The notes below the pieces were generated by a model. That model searched no databases, was not told where the DNA came from, and worked only from the letters and a program-made list of their open reading frames with translations. From positions 3,286,001 through 3,350,000 of the forward strand of contig NZ_JACHMY010000001.1 of assembly GCF_014205135.1 (NCBI RefSeq): DNA of 64,000 nt, in the 5' to 3' direction. This stretch comes from Kribbella italica (GTDB taxonomy: Bacteria; Actinomycetota; Actinomycetes; Propionibacteriales; Kribbellaceae). The translations under genes and the position numbers were made by a program. This document shows positions 16,909 through 25,827 of this stretch, piece after piece (position 1 is the first letter of the stretch; each line of letters starts with the position of its first letter).

Positions 16909-16985
16909 GATTCTCGACCCTTCCGAACAACTGTTTGAGGATTACCCCGGGGGCGGGGGTGACCTGAAGTGAGCAAACCACTACG

Positions 16986-18344
16986 ATGACTGCAATACCG
17001 TTCAGGCTGAACAGTGTGAGGCTAATGATGATTCTGATCGGTCGGAGCGGTTGGGTGCCACCCCGGCAATGGAAACTGTGGTCGCTGCCGCCCACGGCTC
17101 TGGGGTACGTGATCGCGGTCGACGCGGTCGCGCTGGTGATCACGGTGCTCGCGGTGCGGGCCTCCGTCATCGGCGGACCGATCACCAGTGCGGAGTGGAC
17201 GGCGTTCGCCGTTCTCGCCGTCGCCTCGACGTTGCACCTGGAGTCCGCCCGCGGAATCGAGCGGCGCCGGGAGATGGCCGCCAACACGTCCCCGCACACG
17301 AACCTCAAGTGCCTCTGGTTCTTCGCCAGCCTGCTGCTGCTCCCGCTGTCGCTGGTGATCCCGCTGGTCGTGCTGTCGTACCTGTACTCCTGGTTCCGGG
17401 TGTTCGGCCGCACCATCGCGCACCGCAAGATCTTCTCCAACTCGACCTGCATCCTGGCCAGCGCCGCGGCGGCCGCCGTGCTGCGCGGCGGCGGCCTGCT
17501 CACCGAGCCGCGGGTGCCGACCGACTTCTGGTCCCTGCTGGTGGTCCTGGCCGCCGCGGCGACCTGGTGGCTGGTGAACTACGCGCTGGTCGTCGGCGCG
17601 ATCCTGATCTCGTCGCCGGAGGCCAAGGCCAAGGACGCGCTCGGCGAACTGTCCCACCAGCTGGTGATCTGCGCCGGACTGGGCCTCGGCATCGCGATCG
17701 CCGCGCTGCAGTCGTCGTACCCGTGGGTCGTCCCGGTCCTGATGGTGACCGTGCTCGCCCTGCACCGCGACCTGCTGCTGCCGCAGTACCAGCGGGCCGC
17801 CGGGGTCGACGTGAAGACCGGTCTGGCCACCCCGTCGTACTGGGCCAACGCGGTGCCGCTCGAGCTGGCGCGGGCCGAGTCCCTGCGCAGCAGCGTCGGA
17901 CTGCTGATGCTCGACCTGGACAAGTTCAAGGAGATCAACGACACCTACGGGCACCCGGCTGGTGACCGGGCGCTGCGGGCCGTCGGTGAGAGCGTCCGCG
18001 CCGAGGTGCGCCAGGGTGACCTGGTCGCACGCGTCGGCGGTGACGAGCTGGCCGTGCTGCTGCCCGGTGCGTCCGAGGTTGAGGTGCTGGAGGTCGCCGA
18101 GCGGATCCGTGACCGGCTCAGCGCCCTGACTGTCTCGGTGGAGACCGTCGCCAACCGGACCGCGATCATCAGTGGAGTCCCGGCGTCGTTCGGTGCCGCG
18201 GTCTACCCCGACGTCGCCGGCACCATGGACCAGCTCATCCTGGCCGCCGACAACGCCCTGCTGACCGCCAAGCGCGGCGGCCGCAACCAGATCGTCTCCG
18301 CCCGCCCCAACCCGCCGGTCGACCACCAGCCGATCGACAACTGA
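16986..18344 (+). CDS. Membrane diguanylate cyclase (GGDEF domain)
   Basis: 452 residues. N-terminal half (about 40-270) has several hydrophobic helices, forming a membrane sensor of MASE-like appearance. The C-terminal GGDEF domain holds LMLDLDKFKEINDTYGHPAGD, the active-site loop GGDEL at 351-355 (Leu instead of the usual Phe; the catalytic G-G-D-E are intact) and a product-inhibition I-site R342-x2-D345 exactly five residues before it. It should make cyclic di-GMP from two GTP, with feedback inhibition. ATG codons also occur at codons 14 and 15, so the start is uncertain. Divergent from the SNDW peptide gene with a 77-bp gap. Confidence 0.9.
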   Translation: MTAIPFRLNSVRLMMILIGRSGWVPPRQWKLWSLPPTALGYVIAVDAVALVITVLAVRASVIGGPITSAEWTAFAVLAVASTLHLESARGIERRREMAANTSPHTNLKCLWFFASLLLLPLSLVIPLVVLSYLYSWFRVFGRTIAHRKIFSNSTCILASAAAAAVLRGGGLLTEPRVPTDFWSLLVVLAAAATWWLVNYALVVGAILISSPEAKAKDALGELSHQLVICAGLGLGIAIAALQSSYPWVVPVLMVTVLALHRDLLLPQYQRAAGVDVKTGLATPSYWANAVPLELARAESLRSSVGLLMLDLDKFKEINDTYGHPAGDRALRAVGESVRAEVRQGDLVARVGGDELAVLLPGASEVEVLEVAERIRDRLSALTVSVETVANRTAIISGVPASFGAAVYPDVAGTMDQLILAADNALLTAKRGGRNQIVSARPNPPVDHQPIDN

Positions 18345-18465
18345 CCCACCCAGGGCACGCCGCCGGGCGCCCGTAGTACGACACCGTCGGCGTGATCCAG
18401 GTGCGGCCATGGCGGACCTCCCACTGGGGATGGTGCCCGAACTGGCCCTTCCGCTAACGCGAACG

Positions 18466-19452
18466 TCAACTGACGCGAATCAGAGCCTTGCCGACGAGCT
18501 CCCGGGACGTCATGGCGCGGTGGGCGTCGGCGAGCTGCTCCAGCGGGTAGATGCGGTCGATCACGGGGACCAGGTCGCCCTGGGCCGCTCGGGCGAGGAC
18601 CTCGGCGGCCGAGACCGTGGTCGTGGTGGTGTCGACGCGGAGGTCGCGGATGCCCTTGACGGTGATGCCGCGGCGCTCGGCCTCGCTCTCGTCGTACGCC
18701 GCGAAGTCGCCGCTCGGGGCTCCGTGGGCGGAGAACCAGCTGCTGTCGGCGGCGACGGTGAACGCCGTGGCGCCGAGGGATCCGCCGGCGCCTTCGAAGG
18801 TGATGTCGGCGCCGGCGCCGTTGGTTGCCTCTAGCACCGCTTTCTCCCAGCCCGGTTGGCTGTAGTCGAGTACGCCGTCGGCGTGGTGGGCCTTCACCAG
18901 GTCGAGTTTGGCCTGGCCTCGGGCGGCGGCGATGACGTGGGCGCCGGCCCGGTGGGCGAGCTGGACGAGGAGGATGCCCATGCCGCCGGCGGCCGCGGTG
19001 ATCAGGACCTGCTTGCCTGCGAGGCCGGGGGCGAGTTCTTCGAGCATGAGGGCGGTGTAGCCGTCGCCGGAGACGGCTACGGCGGTTTCCAGGGTGAGGC
19101 CGGCGGGGACTTCGTGCAGGTCTTCCGCGGCGGCGACGGCCTGCTCGGCGTGGGCGCCGAAGGAGGGCGTCCGGCCGGTGACGGTCTTGCCGATCCAGTC
19201 GGCGCTGACGCCGTCGCCGACCGCGCGGACGACGCCGCCGAAGGAGTTGCCGGGCACGTACGGCGGGGTGACGTCGAAGAAGCCGCCGTGCTGGCCGGCG
19301 CGGATCGCGGTCTCGACGAAGATCAGGTCGGTGAGCCGGACGTCGACGAGGACCTCGCCGGGGCCGGGCGTCGGGGTGGGCAGGTGCTGGAGCTGGATCA
19401 CGTCGGCGTCGCCGAAGGCGGTCACCACTGCTGCGCGCATGGTCGTTGTCAT
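18466..19452 (-). CDS. Zinc-independent quinone oxidoreductase / MDR-family reductase
   Basis: 328 residues from ATG 19452 (a second Met is at codon 5). GroES-like N-terminal domain (GPGEVLVDVRLTDLIFVETAIRAG, PYVPGNSFGGVVRAVG) without the zinc-ligand cysteines, then the NADPH-binding Rossmann domain (LITAAAGGMGILLVQLA; AAARGQAKLDLVK). The ending LEQLADAHRAMTSRELVGKALIRV is typical of QOR-type reductases. It reduces quinones or activated alkenes with NADPH. Only 24 bases separate it from the divergent SNF2 gene, so promoters must overlap the coding starts or lie inside them. Confidence 0.88.
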   Translation of the reverse strand: MTTTMRAAVVTAFGDADVIQLQHLPTPTPGPGEVLVDVRLTDLIFVETAIRAGQHGGFFDVTPPYVPGNSFGGVVRAVGDGVSADWIGKTVTGRTPSFGAHAEQAVAAAEDLHEVPAGLTLETAVAVSGDGYTALMLEELAPGLAGKQVLITAAAGGMGILLVQLAHRAGAHVIAAARGQAKLDLVKAHHADGVLDYSQPGWEKAVLEATNGAGADITFEGAGGSLGATAFTVAADSSWFSAHGAPSGDFAAYDESEAERRGITVKGIRDLRVDTTTTTVSAAEVLARAAQGDLVPVIDRIYPLEQLADAHRAMTSRELVGKALIRVS

Positions 19453-19476
19453 GCCCGCCACAGTGCTACCTGAACG

Positions 19477-22400
19477 ATGGTTGAGGTCAAGTTGTCGGTG
19501 GAGCCGCGTAGCCTGCGGTGCGTGGTCGAGGTGGTCTTCCTTCCCGCCGACCCGCCGCGCGCGGGCCGGCTTGCGCTGTACGGCGACGGTGTGGTCGCGG
19601 ACGAGCGGATCGAGCTGGTGCAGCCGCGGGGCGAGCGGGTGCGGCGGGTGCTGGTGCCGGCGAGGTTGCTGGGGGTCGAGGAAGCGATCGAGTACTTGAG
19701 GGTCGACGAGGTCGGTGCTGCGGGGGCTGGGACTTGGGGTGAGTCGGGGGCGGGGGCTTTGGGTGAGGCCGGTGTGGCGGGGGTCGGTACTTGGGGTGAG
19801 TCGGGGGCGGGGGCTTGGGGGGAGGCCAATGCTGCGGGGGTCGGTACTTGGGGTGCAGACGATGCGGGTAGCGCGAGTCGGCGGGCTTGGGGGGCTGCGC
19901 TTTGGGCTGGGTTTGGGTTGATCGGGCGGGGGCGGATCGTGCCCGATGTGAGTCCGGCGGGGTTCGGGGTGTGGCGGGTGGCTCCGTTGGATCCGGTGGA
20001 TCGGGGGTGGTTGAAGAAGCTGGCGGCGGCGATGCCGGCGTACGGGCATGCGCTGGCGGTCGCGGGGTCGAGGCCGTTGCGGCTGGTTGGTGCTGATGAG
20101 CTGGTGCGGGCGTTCTGGGACGCGCTGGCCGACACCCTTGTGCGGACGCCCGCGGCGGCGGTCGCCGTACGGGCTGGGGCGGCTGCGTTCGCTGAGGTCG
20201 AGCCGCGGGAGTTGACCGGTCCGACTGACTGGCTGAGTGAGACGGCGCTGGCTGAGGAGGCCGGGGCGCGGCTGGTGCTGCGGATCGAGCCGCCGGACCA
20301 TCTGGAGGACTTCCGCGCTGTGCTGCAGCTGCGGAGTGGGGTCGACCCGAGCCTGCTGGTGGACGTGGCTGACGTGTGGAGCGCACCGCCCGCCGTACTG
20401 GCCGCACTGGGTGAGCGGGCTGAGACAGACCTGCTGCTGGCGCTCCGCAGGGGTGGGCGGGTGTGGCCTCCGCTCAAGGCGGCGCTGGAGGACGCGGCAC
20501 CAGCAGAAATCACCATCGACGACGACGCGCTGGACGACCTGGCCGCAGACAGTACGGCGCTCGACGGCGCGGGCATTGAGGTGCTCTGGCCCGCTGAGCT
20601 CTTCGCTGGTGAACTGGCGGTGCGCGGCTCGGTGCAGGCGACGCCGACTCCGACGGCGGTGAGTGGGCCGGACTTCAACCTGCAGGACCTGCTGGCGTTC
20701 AAGTGGCGGCCGACGCTGGACGGCTCGGAACTGACCGAGCAGGAGATCACCGCGCTGGCCGAGGCGAAGCGCCCGATGATCCGGATGCGCGGCCGGTGGG
20801 TGCGGATCGACCAGGACCTGGTCCGCAAGCTCCGCCGGGGTACGTCGCGCAAGCTGACCGGCGCCGAGGCTCTGGCCGCGGCGCTGACCGGGCGGGTCGA
20901 GGTGGACGGCGAGCTGGTCGCGTTCGAGCCGAGTGGTTCGCTGGAGACGATGGTCGACCGGCTGCGCACCGGAGCTCGCCGGAGCGCCGACGCCGGCGAC
21001 CCGTCGCCCGAGGCGCAGGCCGAGGAGCAGGCCGAGGCGCTGGAGCCGTTCGTCGAACCCGCCGGCCTGCACGCAACGCTGCGCGACTACCAGCGCCGCG
21101 GCGTCGCCTGGATGGCGCAGCTCGCCGAGCTCGGGCTCGGCGGCTGCCTCGCCGACGACATGGGTCTGGGCAAGACGATCCAGGTGATCGCGCTGCACCT
21201 CCACCTGTCCGGGCGCGGCCGGGGGCCGACGCTCGTGGTCTGCCCGTCGACGCTGCTCGGGACGTGGGAGCGCGAGTTCGCGAAGTTCGCGCCCGACGTC
21301 GCCGTACGGCGCTATCACGGCGGCGCTCGGTCACTGAGCGATCTGCACCCCGACGAGGTCGTGCTCACGACGTACGGCGTGGTCCGGCAGGACCACCGGG
21401 TGCTCGGCGAGATCCGCTGGGGCCTGGTCGTGGCCGACGAGGCGCAGCACGCGAAGAACCCGTTCTCCCGGACCGCCCGCAGTCTCCGAACGTTGCCGGG
21501 GGCAACCAGACTCGCCCTGACCGGTACGCCGGTGGAGAACCGCCTCTCCGAGCTGTGGTCGATCCTGGACTGGGCCGCGCCCGGCCTGCTCGGCACGCTC
21601 GAGCGCTTCCGCCAGAATCTCGCCGTACCGGTCGAGCGGTACCACGACGCCGAGGCGACCGCGCGCCTCGCACGGGTCACCCGGCCGTTCCTGCTGCGGC
21701 GGCGCAAGATCGATCCGGGCATCGCGCCCGAGCTTCCGCCGAAGACCGAGCACGACGTCGTCGTACCGCTGACGACCGAGCAGGCGACGCTGTACCAGGC
21801 CGTCGCGCGGGAGACTCTCGCACGGATCGAGCAGGCGAAGGGCATCGAGCGGCGCGGGCTCGTACTGAGCCTGCTCACGCAGCTCAAGCAGGTTTGCAAC
21901 CATCCGGCGCAGTTCCTGCACGAGCCCGGTCCACTCCCCCGCCGCTCCGGCAAGCTCGCGGCCTTGGACGAGCTGCTGGACGTGATCCTCGCCGAGGGCG
22001 AGTCGGTGCTGATCTTCAGCCAGTACGTCGAAATGGGCCGGCTGATCGAGGCGCACCTGGCGTCGCGGCAGATCGGGTCGCTGTTCCTGCACGGCGGCAT
22101 CGGCGTCCGCCGGCGCGAGCAGATGGTCGAGCAGTTCCAGGCGGGTGAGCAGCAGGTGTTCCTGCTGTCGCTCAAGGCGGGCGGGGTCGGACTGACGCTG
22201 ACCAAGGCGACCCACGTCGTGCACTACGACCGCTGGTGGAACCCGGCGGTCGAGGACCAGGCGACCGATCGCGCGTACCGGATCGGCCAGGACCAGCCGG
22301 TGCAGGTGCATCGACTCGTCACGGAGAACACGCTGGAGGACCGGATCGCGACCGTGATCGCGGCCAAGCGGGACCTCGCGGATGCGGTCGTCGGGTCGGG

Positions 22401-22542
22401 TGAGGCGTGGTTGAGCGAGCTGTCCGACACCGAGCTGACGGAGCTGGTCGAGCTGTCGACCGCGCCGGTCAAGGCGGGCGCGGCGAGTGTCCACAATCCT
22501 TCTGCAGTGGGGAAAACGCCCGCCGGAGGGGTGACGCCGTGA
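19477..22542 (+). CDS. SNF2-family DNA helicase/ATPase (RapA/HepA-like)
   Basis: 1021 residues. The ATPase core starts near 540: motif I D560-DMGLGKT, motif II D654-E-A-Q, motif III ALTGTPVENRLSELWSI, and the second RecA lobe with IFSQYVEM, FLLSLKAGGVGLTLT and the QxxDRAYRIGQ motif VI. N-terminal part (about 1-530) is the actinobacterial SNF2-associated region. Residues about 82-125 are a 19-residue repeat (GVGTWGESGAGAWGEANAA) encoded by a G-rich DNA repeat. Such ATPases remodel protein-DNA complexes. The downstream SWIM gene overlaps by four bases. The exact start is unsure because no good ribosome site precedes ATG 19477. Confidence 0.92.
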   Translation: MVEVKLSVEPRSLRCVVEVVFLPADPPRAGRLALYGDGVVADERIELVQPRGERVRRVLVPARLLGVEEAIEYLRVDEVGAAGAGTWGESGAGALGEAGVAGVGTWGESGAGAWGEANAAGVGTWGADDAGSASRRAWGAALWAGFGLIGRGRIVPDVSPAGFGVWRVAPLDPVDRGWLKKLAAAMPAYGHALAVAGSRPLRLVGADELVRAFWDALADTLVRTPAAAVAVRAGAAAFAEVEPRELTGPTDWLSETALAEEAGARLVLRIEPPDHLEDFRAVLQLRSGVDPSLLVDVADVWSAPPAVLAALGERAETDLLLALRRGGRVWPPLKAALEDAAPAEITIDDDALDDLAADSTALDGAGIEVLWPAELFAGELAVRGSVQATPTPTAVSGPDFNLQDLLAFKWRPTLDGSELTEQEITALAEAKRPMIRMRGRWVRIDQDLVRKLRRGTSRKLTGAEALAAALTGRVEVDGELVAFEPSGSLETMVDRLRTGARRSADAGDPSPEAQAEEQAEALEPFVEPAGLHATLRDYQRRGVAWMAQLAELGLGGCLADDMGLGKTIQVIALHLHLSGRGRGPTLVVCPSTLLGTWEREFAKFAPDVAVRRYHGGARSLSDLHPDEVVLTTYGVVRQDHRVLGEIRWGLVVADEAQHAKNPFSRTARSLRTLPGATRLALTGTPVENRLSELWSILDWAAPGLLGTLERFRQNLAVPVERYHDAEATARLARVTRPFLLRRRKIDPGIAPELPPKTEHDVVVPLTTEQATLYQAVARETLARIEQAKGIERRGLVLSLLTQLKQVCNHPAQFLHEPGPLPRRSGKLAALDELLDVILAEGESVLIFSQYVEMGRLIEAHLASRQIGSLFLHGGIGVRRREQMVEQFQAGEQQVFLLSLKAGGVGLTLTKATHVVHYDRWWNPAVEDQATDRAYRIGQDQPVQVHRLVTENTLEDRIATVIAAKRDLADAVVGSGEAWLSELSDTELTELVELSTAPVKAGAASVHNPSAVGKTPAGGVTP
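19722..19858. repeat. 57-bp in-frame repeat inside the SNF2 gene
   Basis: Units begin at 19722, 19779 and 19836 (period 57 bases, 19 codons). Units 2 and 3 carry the same core GGTCGGTACTTGGGGTG as the intergenic minisatellite at 12.1-12.4 kb. It encodes the Gly/Ala/Trp-rich GTWGES repeats. Confidence 0.85.
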
Positions 22543-23852
22543 GCCCCGACGAGCCGACGCCCCACGAGCGCGCGCCCCACGAGCGCGCGCCGTGGCGCAG
22601 CTGGCGCGGCGGCGGCGAGAACGCCGGGCTGCCGGCCGCGAAAGGAGCGGGTGCACGACGCCCGTTCGGTACGACGTGGTGGGGCAAGGCCTGGCTGGAG
22701 GCGTTGGAGCAGCGGGCTCGCCTCGATCCGAACCGGCTGAGCCGCGGCCGGTCGTACGCGCGACGCGGGAGCGTGCTGGAGCTGACGGTCGACCCGGGCG
22801 TCGTACGGGCCGAGGTGCAGGGCAGCCGCGTCACGCCGTACGGGGTGACGGTGGAGATCAGGGCGTTCACCGATGCCGAGTGGGACGCGGTGCTCGACAT
22901 CGTGTCGGCGCAGATCGGGCGGGTCGCCGCGCTGCTGGACGGCGAGCTGCCGCCGGAGCTGGTGGACGACGTACAGGCTGCTGGGCTGGACCTGTTGCCG
23001 GGGGCGGGCGAGGTGCGGACTGCGTGCAACTGCCCGGACTTCGCCGTGCCGTGCAAGCACGCGGCGGCGGTCGCCTACCTGATCGCGGACGCGCTGGACG
23101 ACGATCCGTTCGCGTTGATGCTGCTGCGGGGGCGGCGGCGGGACGAGCTGCTCGCCGCGTTGCGGGCGCGGCGGAAGTCGGCGCCGAGCACGGTGAAGGT
23201 GAAGCCGGCCGGCGTACTGGCGCGGAAGGCTTTTGCTGCGACGCCGGGACAGGTGCCGACGCCGTTGCGGCCTGGTGGGCAGGCGGGAGTGCCGGCGGCG
23301 GTGCTCGCGTTGGCCCCGCCTCGGTCGTCGGGTGTCGAGGGCTCGGATCTGGTCACCCTCGCGACGGATGCCGCGCGGCGGGCTTGGGAGCTGGCCATGG
23401 GGGACGGCGGGTTGTCACTGACCTTCGAGCAGGATCTGGCGCGGCGGGCTGCGGAGGTGCTCGGCCGGTCGGCGTTGGCCGATCTCGCGCATCGGGCTGG
23501 GGTGTCGTCGCGGAAGCTGACGAACTGGGCGGTGGCGTGGCGGGAGGCTGGGCCGGGCGGGTTGGCGGTTGCCTCCGAGTCGTTCACGCCGGAGCCCGGT
23601 GCTCTGGCCGAGGGCGAGGCGGCGCTGGTCGCGCTCGGGAACGACGGCGGGCGGTTGGCCGGCGCGAGCCGTGGACCGGCCTGGGCGGATGCGCCGCGCG
23701 TCGACAAGAACCGGGTGACGTCGGGACGGCGGCAGCTGCGGCTCGGGCGTGATGGGCTGTGGTACCTGTTCACCGAGCACTTCGGCGACTGGACGCTGTC
23801 CGGTCCGCCGGCGACGGATCCGCGGGAGCTCGTGCAGCCGCCGCTGGGGTGA
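22539..23852 (+). CDS. SWIM zinc-finger protein
   Basis: 437 residues from GTG 22539, overlapping the SNF2 stop (GTGA), with GGAGGGG upstream. The SWIM motif is complete: C163-x-C165-x6-C172-x-H174 within TACNCPDFAVPCKHAAAVAYLI. N-terminal signature PFGTTWWGKAWLEALEQ, SRGRSYARRGSVLELTV is that of proteins regularly paired with SNF2 helicases in actinobacteria. The C-terminal part is Arg/Ala-rich and helical. SWIM domains bind DNA or proteins through zinc; the pairing implies it directs or modulates the helicase. Confidence 0.9.
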   Translation: MSPDEPTPHERAPHERAPWRSWRGGGENAGLPAAKGAGARRPFGTTWWGKAWLEALEQRARLDPNRLSRGRSYARRGSVLELTVDPGVVRAEVQGSRVTPYGVTVEIRAFTDAEWDAVLDIVSAQIGRVAALLDGELPPELVDDVQAAGLDLLPGAGEVRTACNCPDFAVPCKHAAAVAYLIADALDDDPFALMLLRGRRRDELLAALRARRKSAPSTVKVKPAGVLARKAFAATPGQVPTPLRPGGQAGVPAAVLALAPPRSSGVEGSDLVTLATDAARRAWELAMGDGGLSLTFEQDLARRAAEVLGRSALADLAHRAGVSSRKLTNWAVAWREAGPGGLAVASESFTPEPGALAEGEAALVALGNDGGRLAGASRGPAWADAPRVDKNRVTSGRRQLRLGRDGLWYLFTEHFGDWTLSGPPATDPRELVQPPLG

Positions 23853-23856
23853 GGCC

Positions 23857-24201
23857 TCAGCGTGAGTCGACGTACGCCTTCGCGAGCCGGGCGATCACGT
23901 CGTACGGGATCGGCTGGTTGAGCGGGAACTTCAGCGTGCCCTTGCCCGCGACGTACGGCGCGATCGCCGCCGCGAGGTCGTCGTCGACCGGCGGGACCGG
24001 GTAGAGCGAGACGTGCTGCTTCCAGCCGCTGAAGTGGACCAGCGACTTGCCGTCGAGCGTGAGCGTCGGCATCTGGTACGCGATCTTCTCCCCCGCGTCC
24101 GGTACGGCGTCGTGCAGGGTCTGCCGGATCCGCTCGACCACCGGCCGGACGTCCGCGGGCAGTGCGTCCAGGTACTCGTCGATCGTCGCGAAGTCCGCCA
24201 T
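23857..24201 (-). CDS. DUF1801 (YdhG-like) protein
   Basis: 114 residues. Matches small DUF1801/iron-chaperone-like proteins: FATIDEYLDALPADVRPVVERIRQ, the central ISYQMP-like segment (IAYQMPTLTLDGKSLVHFSGWKQHVSLYP), and KGTLKFPLNQPIPYDVIARL. Length is right for the family. Biochemical role is poorly known; some relatives were called frataxin-like iron chaperones. Convergent with the SWIM gene (4-base gap) and 3 bases downstream of the esterase gene on the same strand, so likely co-transcribed with it. Confidence 0.88.
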   Translation of the reverse strand: MADFATIDEYLDALPADVRPVVERIRQTLHDAVPDAGEKIAYQMPTLTLDGKSLVHFSGWKQHVSLYPVPPVDDDLAAAIAPYVAGKGTLKFPLNQPIPYDVIARLAKAYVDSR

Positions 24202-24204
24202 ACC

Positions 24205-25182
24205 TCAGCGTAGCCGCAGGCCCGTGAGTTCCTGCAGCACCGGGATCAGGCGGTCGGCGATCCTGGCGTGGCCGGCGACCGACGGGTGCAGGCCGTCGGT
24301 GCAGTCGGCCTCGGTGATCCAGCCCGTGGTCGGCACGTAGTGGACCGCCGGGTCGTCGAGGGATTTCACGCCGGACTCGATCTCCTCGGCGTACTTGCCG
24401 CTGAACGGGCTGACGGCAACGATCGTGCTGCCCGGGTAGGCCGTACGGACGATCCGCACGTAGTCGGCGTACTGGTCGGGGCTGAGGGTGTCGTCGTTCA
24501 CGCCGAGGTTGAACACGACCAGGTCGGGAGCGGCGATCCGGAGCGCGCGGGAGCCGGCGAAGTTCCAGCCGAAGGACTCCGGACCAGCCGGGACGCCGCC
24601 GTTGCCCGGCTTGACGACGCCCTGACGGCCGAAGCCGACCTGGTACGACGTCGCGCCGAACGCGCGGGCCGTCAGGTACGCGAAGGCCTTGGTCCCGTCT
24701 GCGCCGGCCGACTCGGGATCCGCGCTCAGCGCGCGCACGCCCTGCGTGATCGAGTCGCCGTAGAACTCGAACCGCGGACCACCGGGCTGCGCGCCGAGGC
24801 GCAGCGTCGTCCTGTCGTCGAGGATCAGCCCGGCGAAGCTCACCGCGCAGGCGAACGGCGGTTCCCAGCGGTTGACGAACTCGTTGACGTCCTTGACCAC
24901 GAGCTCGACCGTGTGACGGCCGTCGTCGACGGTCAGCTCGAGCACCGGCTGCTCGATCAGGTGCAGCGCCGGCTCGCCGTCGTCCACCGTGACCCACAGG
25001 TGCGGCGCGACCTCCAGACCATCGGTGTCGAACAGCACCCGCACCCCGGTCCCGCTGAACCCGAACGACAGCCGCGACCCGGAGTTGACGGTGATCGCCA
25101 GGCCCGGTTCGTGCCCCCACTGCCCTTCGAGCAGGATCCGCGGATCCCCCGGCGCCACGACCTCACCCGGTACGAACGTCAC
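24205..25182 (-). CDS. SGNH/GDSL carbohydrate esterase (CE2-like)
   Basis: About 325 residues from GTG 25182, eight bases after GGAGGA (GTG 25188 is closer). N-terminal beta-rich jelly-roll (about 1-110), then an SGNH hydrolase domain: block I FYGDSITQG, the glycine of block II, block III LGVNDD, block V DGLHPSVAGH carrying the Asp-x-x-His. This two-domain build is that of family CE2 acetyl-esterases that deacetylate plant polysaccharide or oligosaccharides. No signal peptide is visible, which would make it cytoplasmic and suited to imported oligosaccharides. Confidence 0.8.
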   Translation of the reverse strand: MTFVPGEVVAPGDPRILLEGQWGHEPGLAITVNSGSRLSFGFSGTGVRVLFDTDGLEVAPHLWVTVDDGEPALHLIEQPVLELTVDDGRHTVELVVKDVNEFVNRWEPPFACAVSFAGLILDDRTTLRLGAQPGGPRFEFYGDSITQGVRALSADPESAGADGTKAFAYLTARAFGATSYQVGFGRQGVVKPGNGGVPAGPESFGWNFAGSRALRIAAPDLVVFNLGVNDDTLSPDQYADYVRIVRTAYPGSTIVAVSPFSGKYAEEIESGVKSLDDPAVHYVPTTGWITEADCTDGLHPSVAGHARIADRLIPVLQELTGLRLR

Positions 25183-25353
25183 GTCCACTCTCCTCCATCG
25201 CCGGCGACCGGGCCATTCTCCCCGGTCTGAGCGAGCCGCCGGTACCCACCCCGGGTGATCAGCCCGCGGCCTACCGGTGTGAGGTTCCGCCCGGATCCGC
25301 AACTCCGTGCACGGCGGCACCGGGGTGACTGTCGCCCCGGTGCCGCCGACGAC

Positions 25354-25698
25354 TCAGAGGATCCTGATCTTGTCGATGTGCTCGGACTCGTAGTACCTGA
25401 TGGTGAATTTCGGAACGTACGGTTTCCAGCTGCCGTTCCCGTGGTGCATGACGACGTTGTTCCCGCTCGAGATCCGCTTCAGGTAGAGACCCTTCGGCAG
25501 GGCCCGTTCTCCGGCGAGGGCGAAGCAGGTCTCGATGGGGTCGGCCGGAGCACCGAACACGACCACCGTGATCTTGAGGTACCCGGTCCCCGGGCCACAC
25601 TTGACCTCGCTGATCGCGGAGGCCTGCTGGGTGTTGGCGAAGGCCAGCCCGGCCGTCAGCGCGACGGCCGTCAGGGTGCTGAAGACCCTCTTCCTCAT
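25354..25698 (-). CDS. Small secreted protein, beta/gamma-crystallin- or killer-toxin-like
   Basis: 114 residues from ATG 25698, GAGGAG 6 nt upstream. Clear Sec signal (KRVFSTLTAVALTAGLAFA, cut near ASA-IS). The mature part of about 85 residues has two cysteines (in VKCGPG and ETCFALAGE), SGNNVV, and a beta-rich pattern ending SEHIDKIRIL. The C-F-A-x-A-G and G-N-N features recall small secreted actinobacterial beta/gamma-crystallin-like proteins, among them Streptomyces killer-toxin-like proteins; this is a resemblance from memory, not a computed match. Downstream of the glucanase gene on the same strand (129-bp gap). Confidence 0.6.
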   Translation of the reverse strand: MRKRVFSTLTAVALTAGLAFANTQQASAISEVKCGPGTGYLKITVVVFGAPADPIETCFALAGERALPKGLYLKRISSGNNVVMHHGNGSWKPYVPKFTIRYYESEHIDKIRIL

Positions 25699-25827
25699 GA
25701 AAACTCCTCGCTCCGGTGAAGTACTGACCTCGCCAGCCTGTCTGCCGGGTCGGCGGCGGACCACCGGCATCCGTCGCAACCTGGGGTGGAACTTCTCGTC
25801 ATCGGTCGGTCGCCCACGCTCCACCCG

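Noticed and set aside
16722..16976. 84-codon frame with ATTGSPVA repeats
   Set aside because: Overlaps the SNDW peptide gene; its third codon positions are AT-richer than normal here and it has a poorer start. Kept only as an alternative.
23075..25120. 681-codon minus-strand frame
   Set aside because: It runs antisense to the SWIM gene and out of frame through the DUF1801 and esterase genes; Arg-rich shadow.
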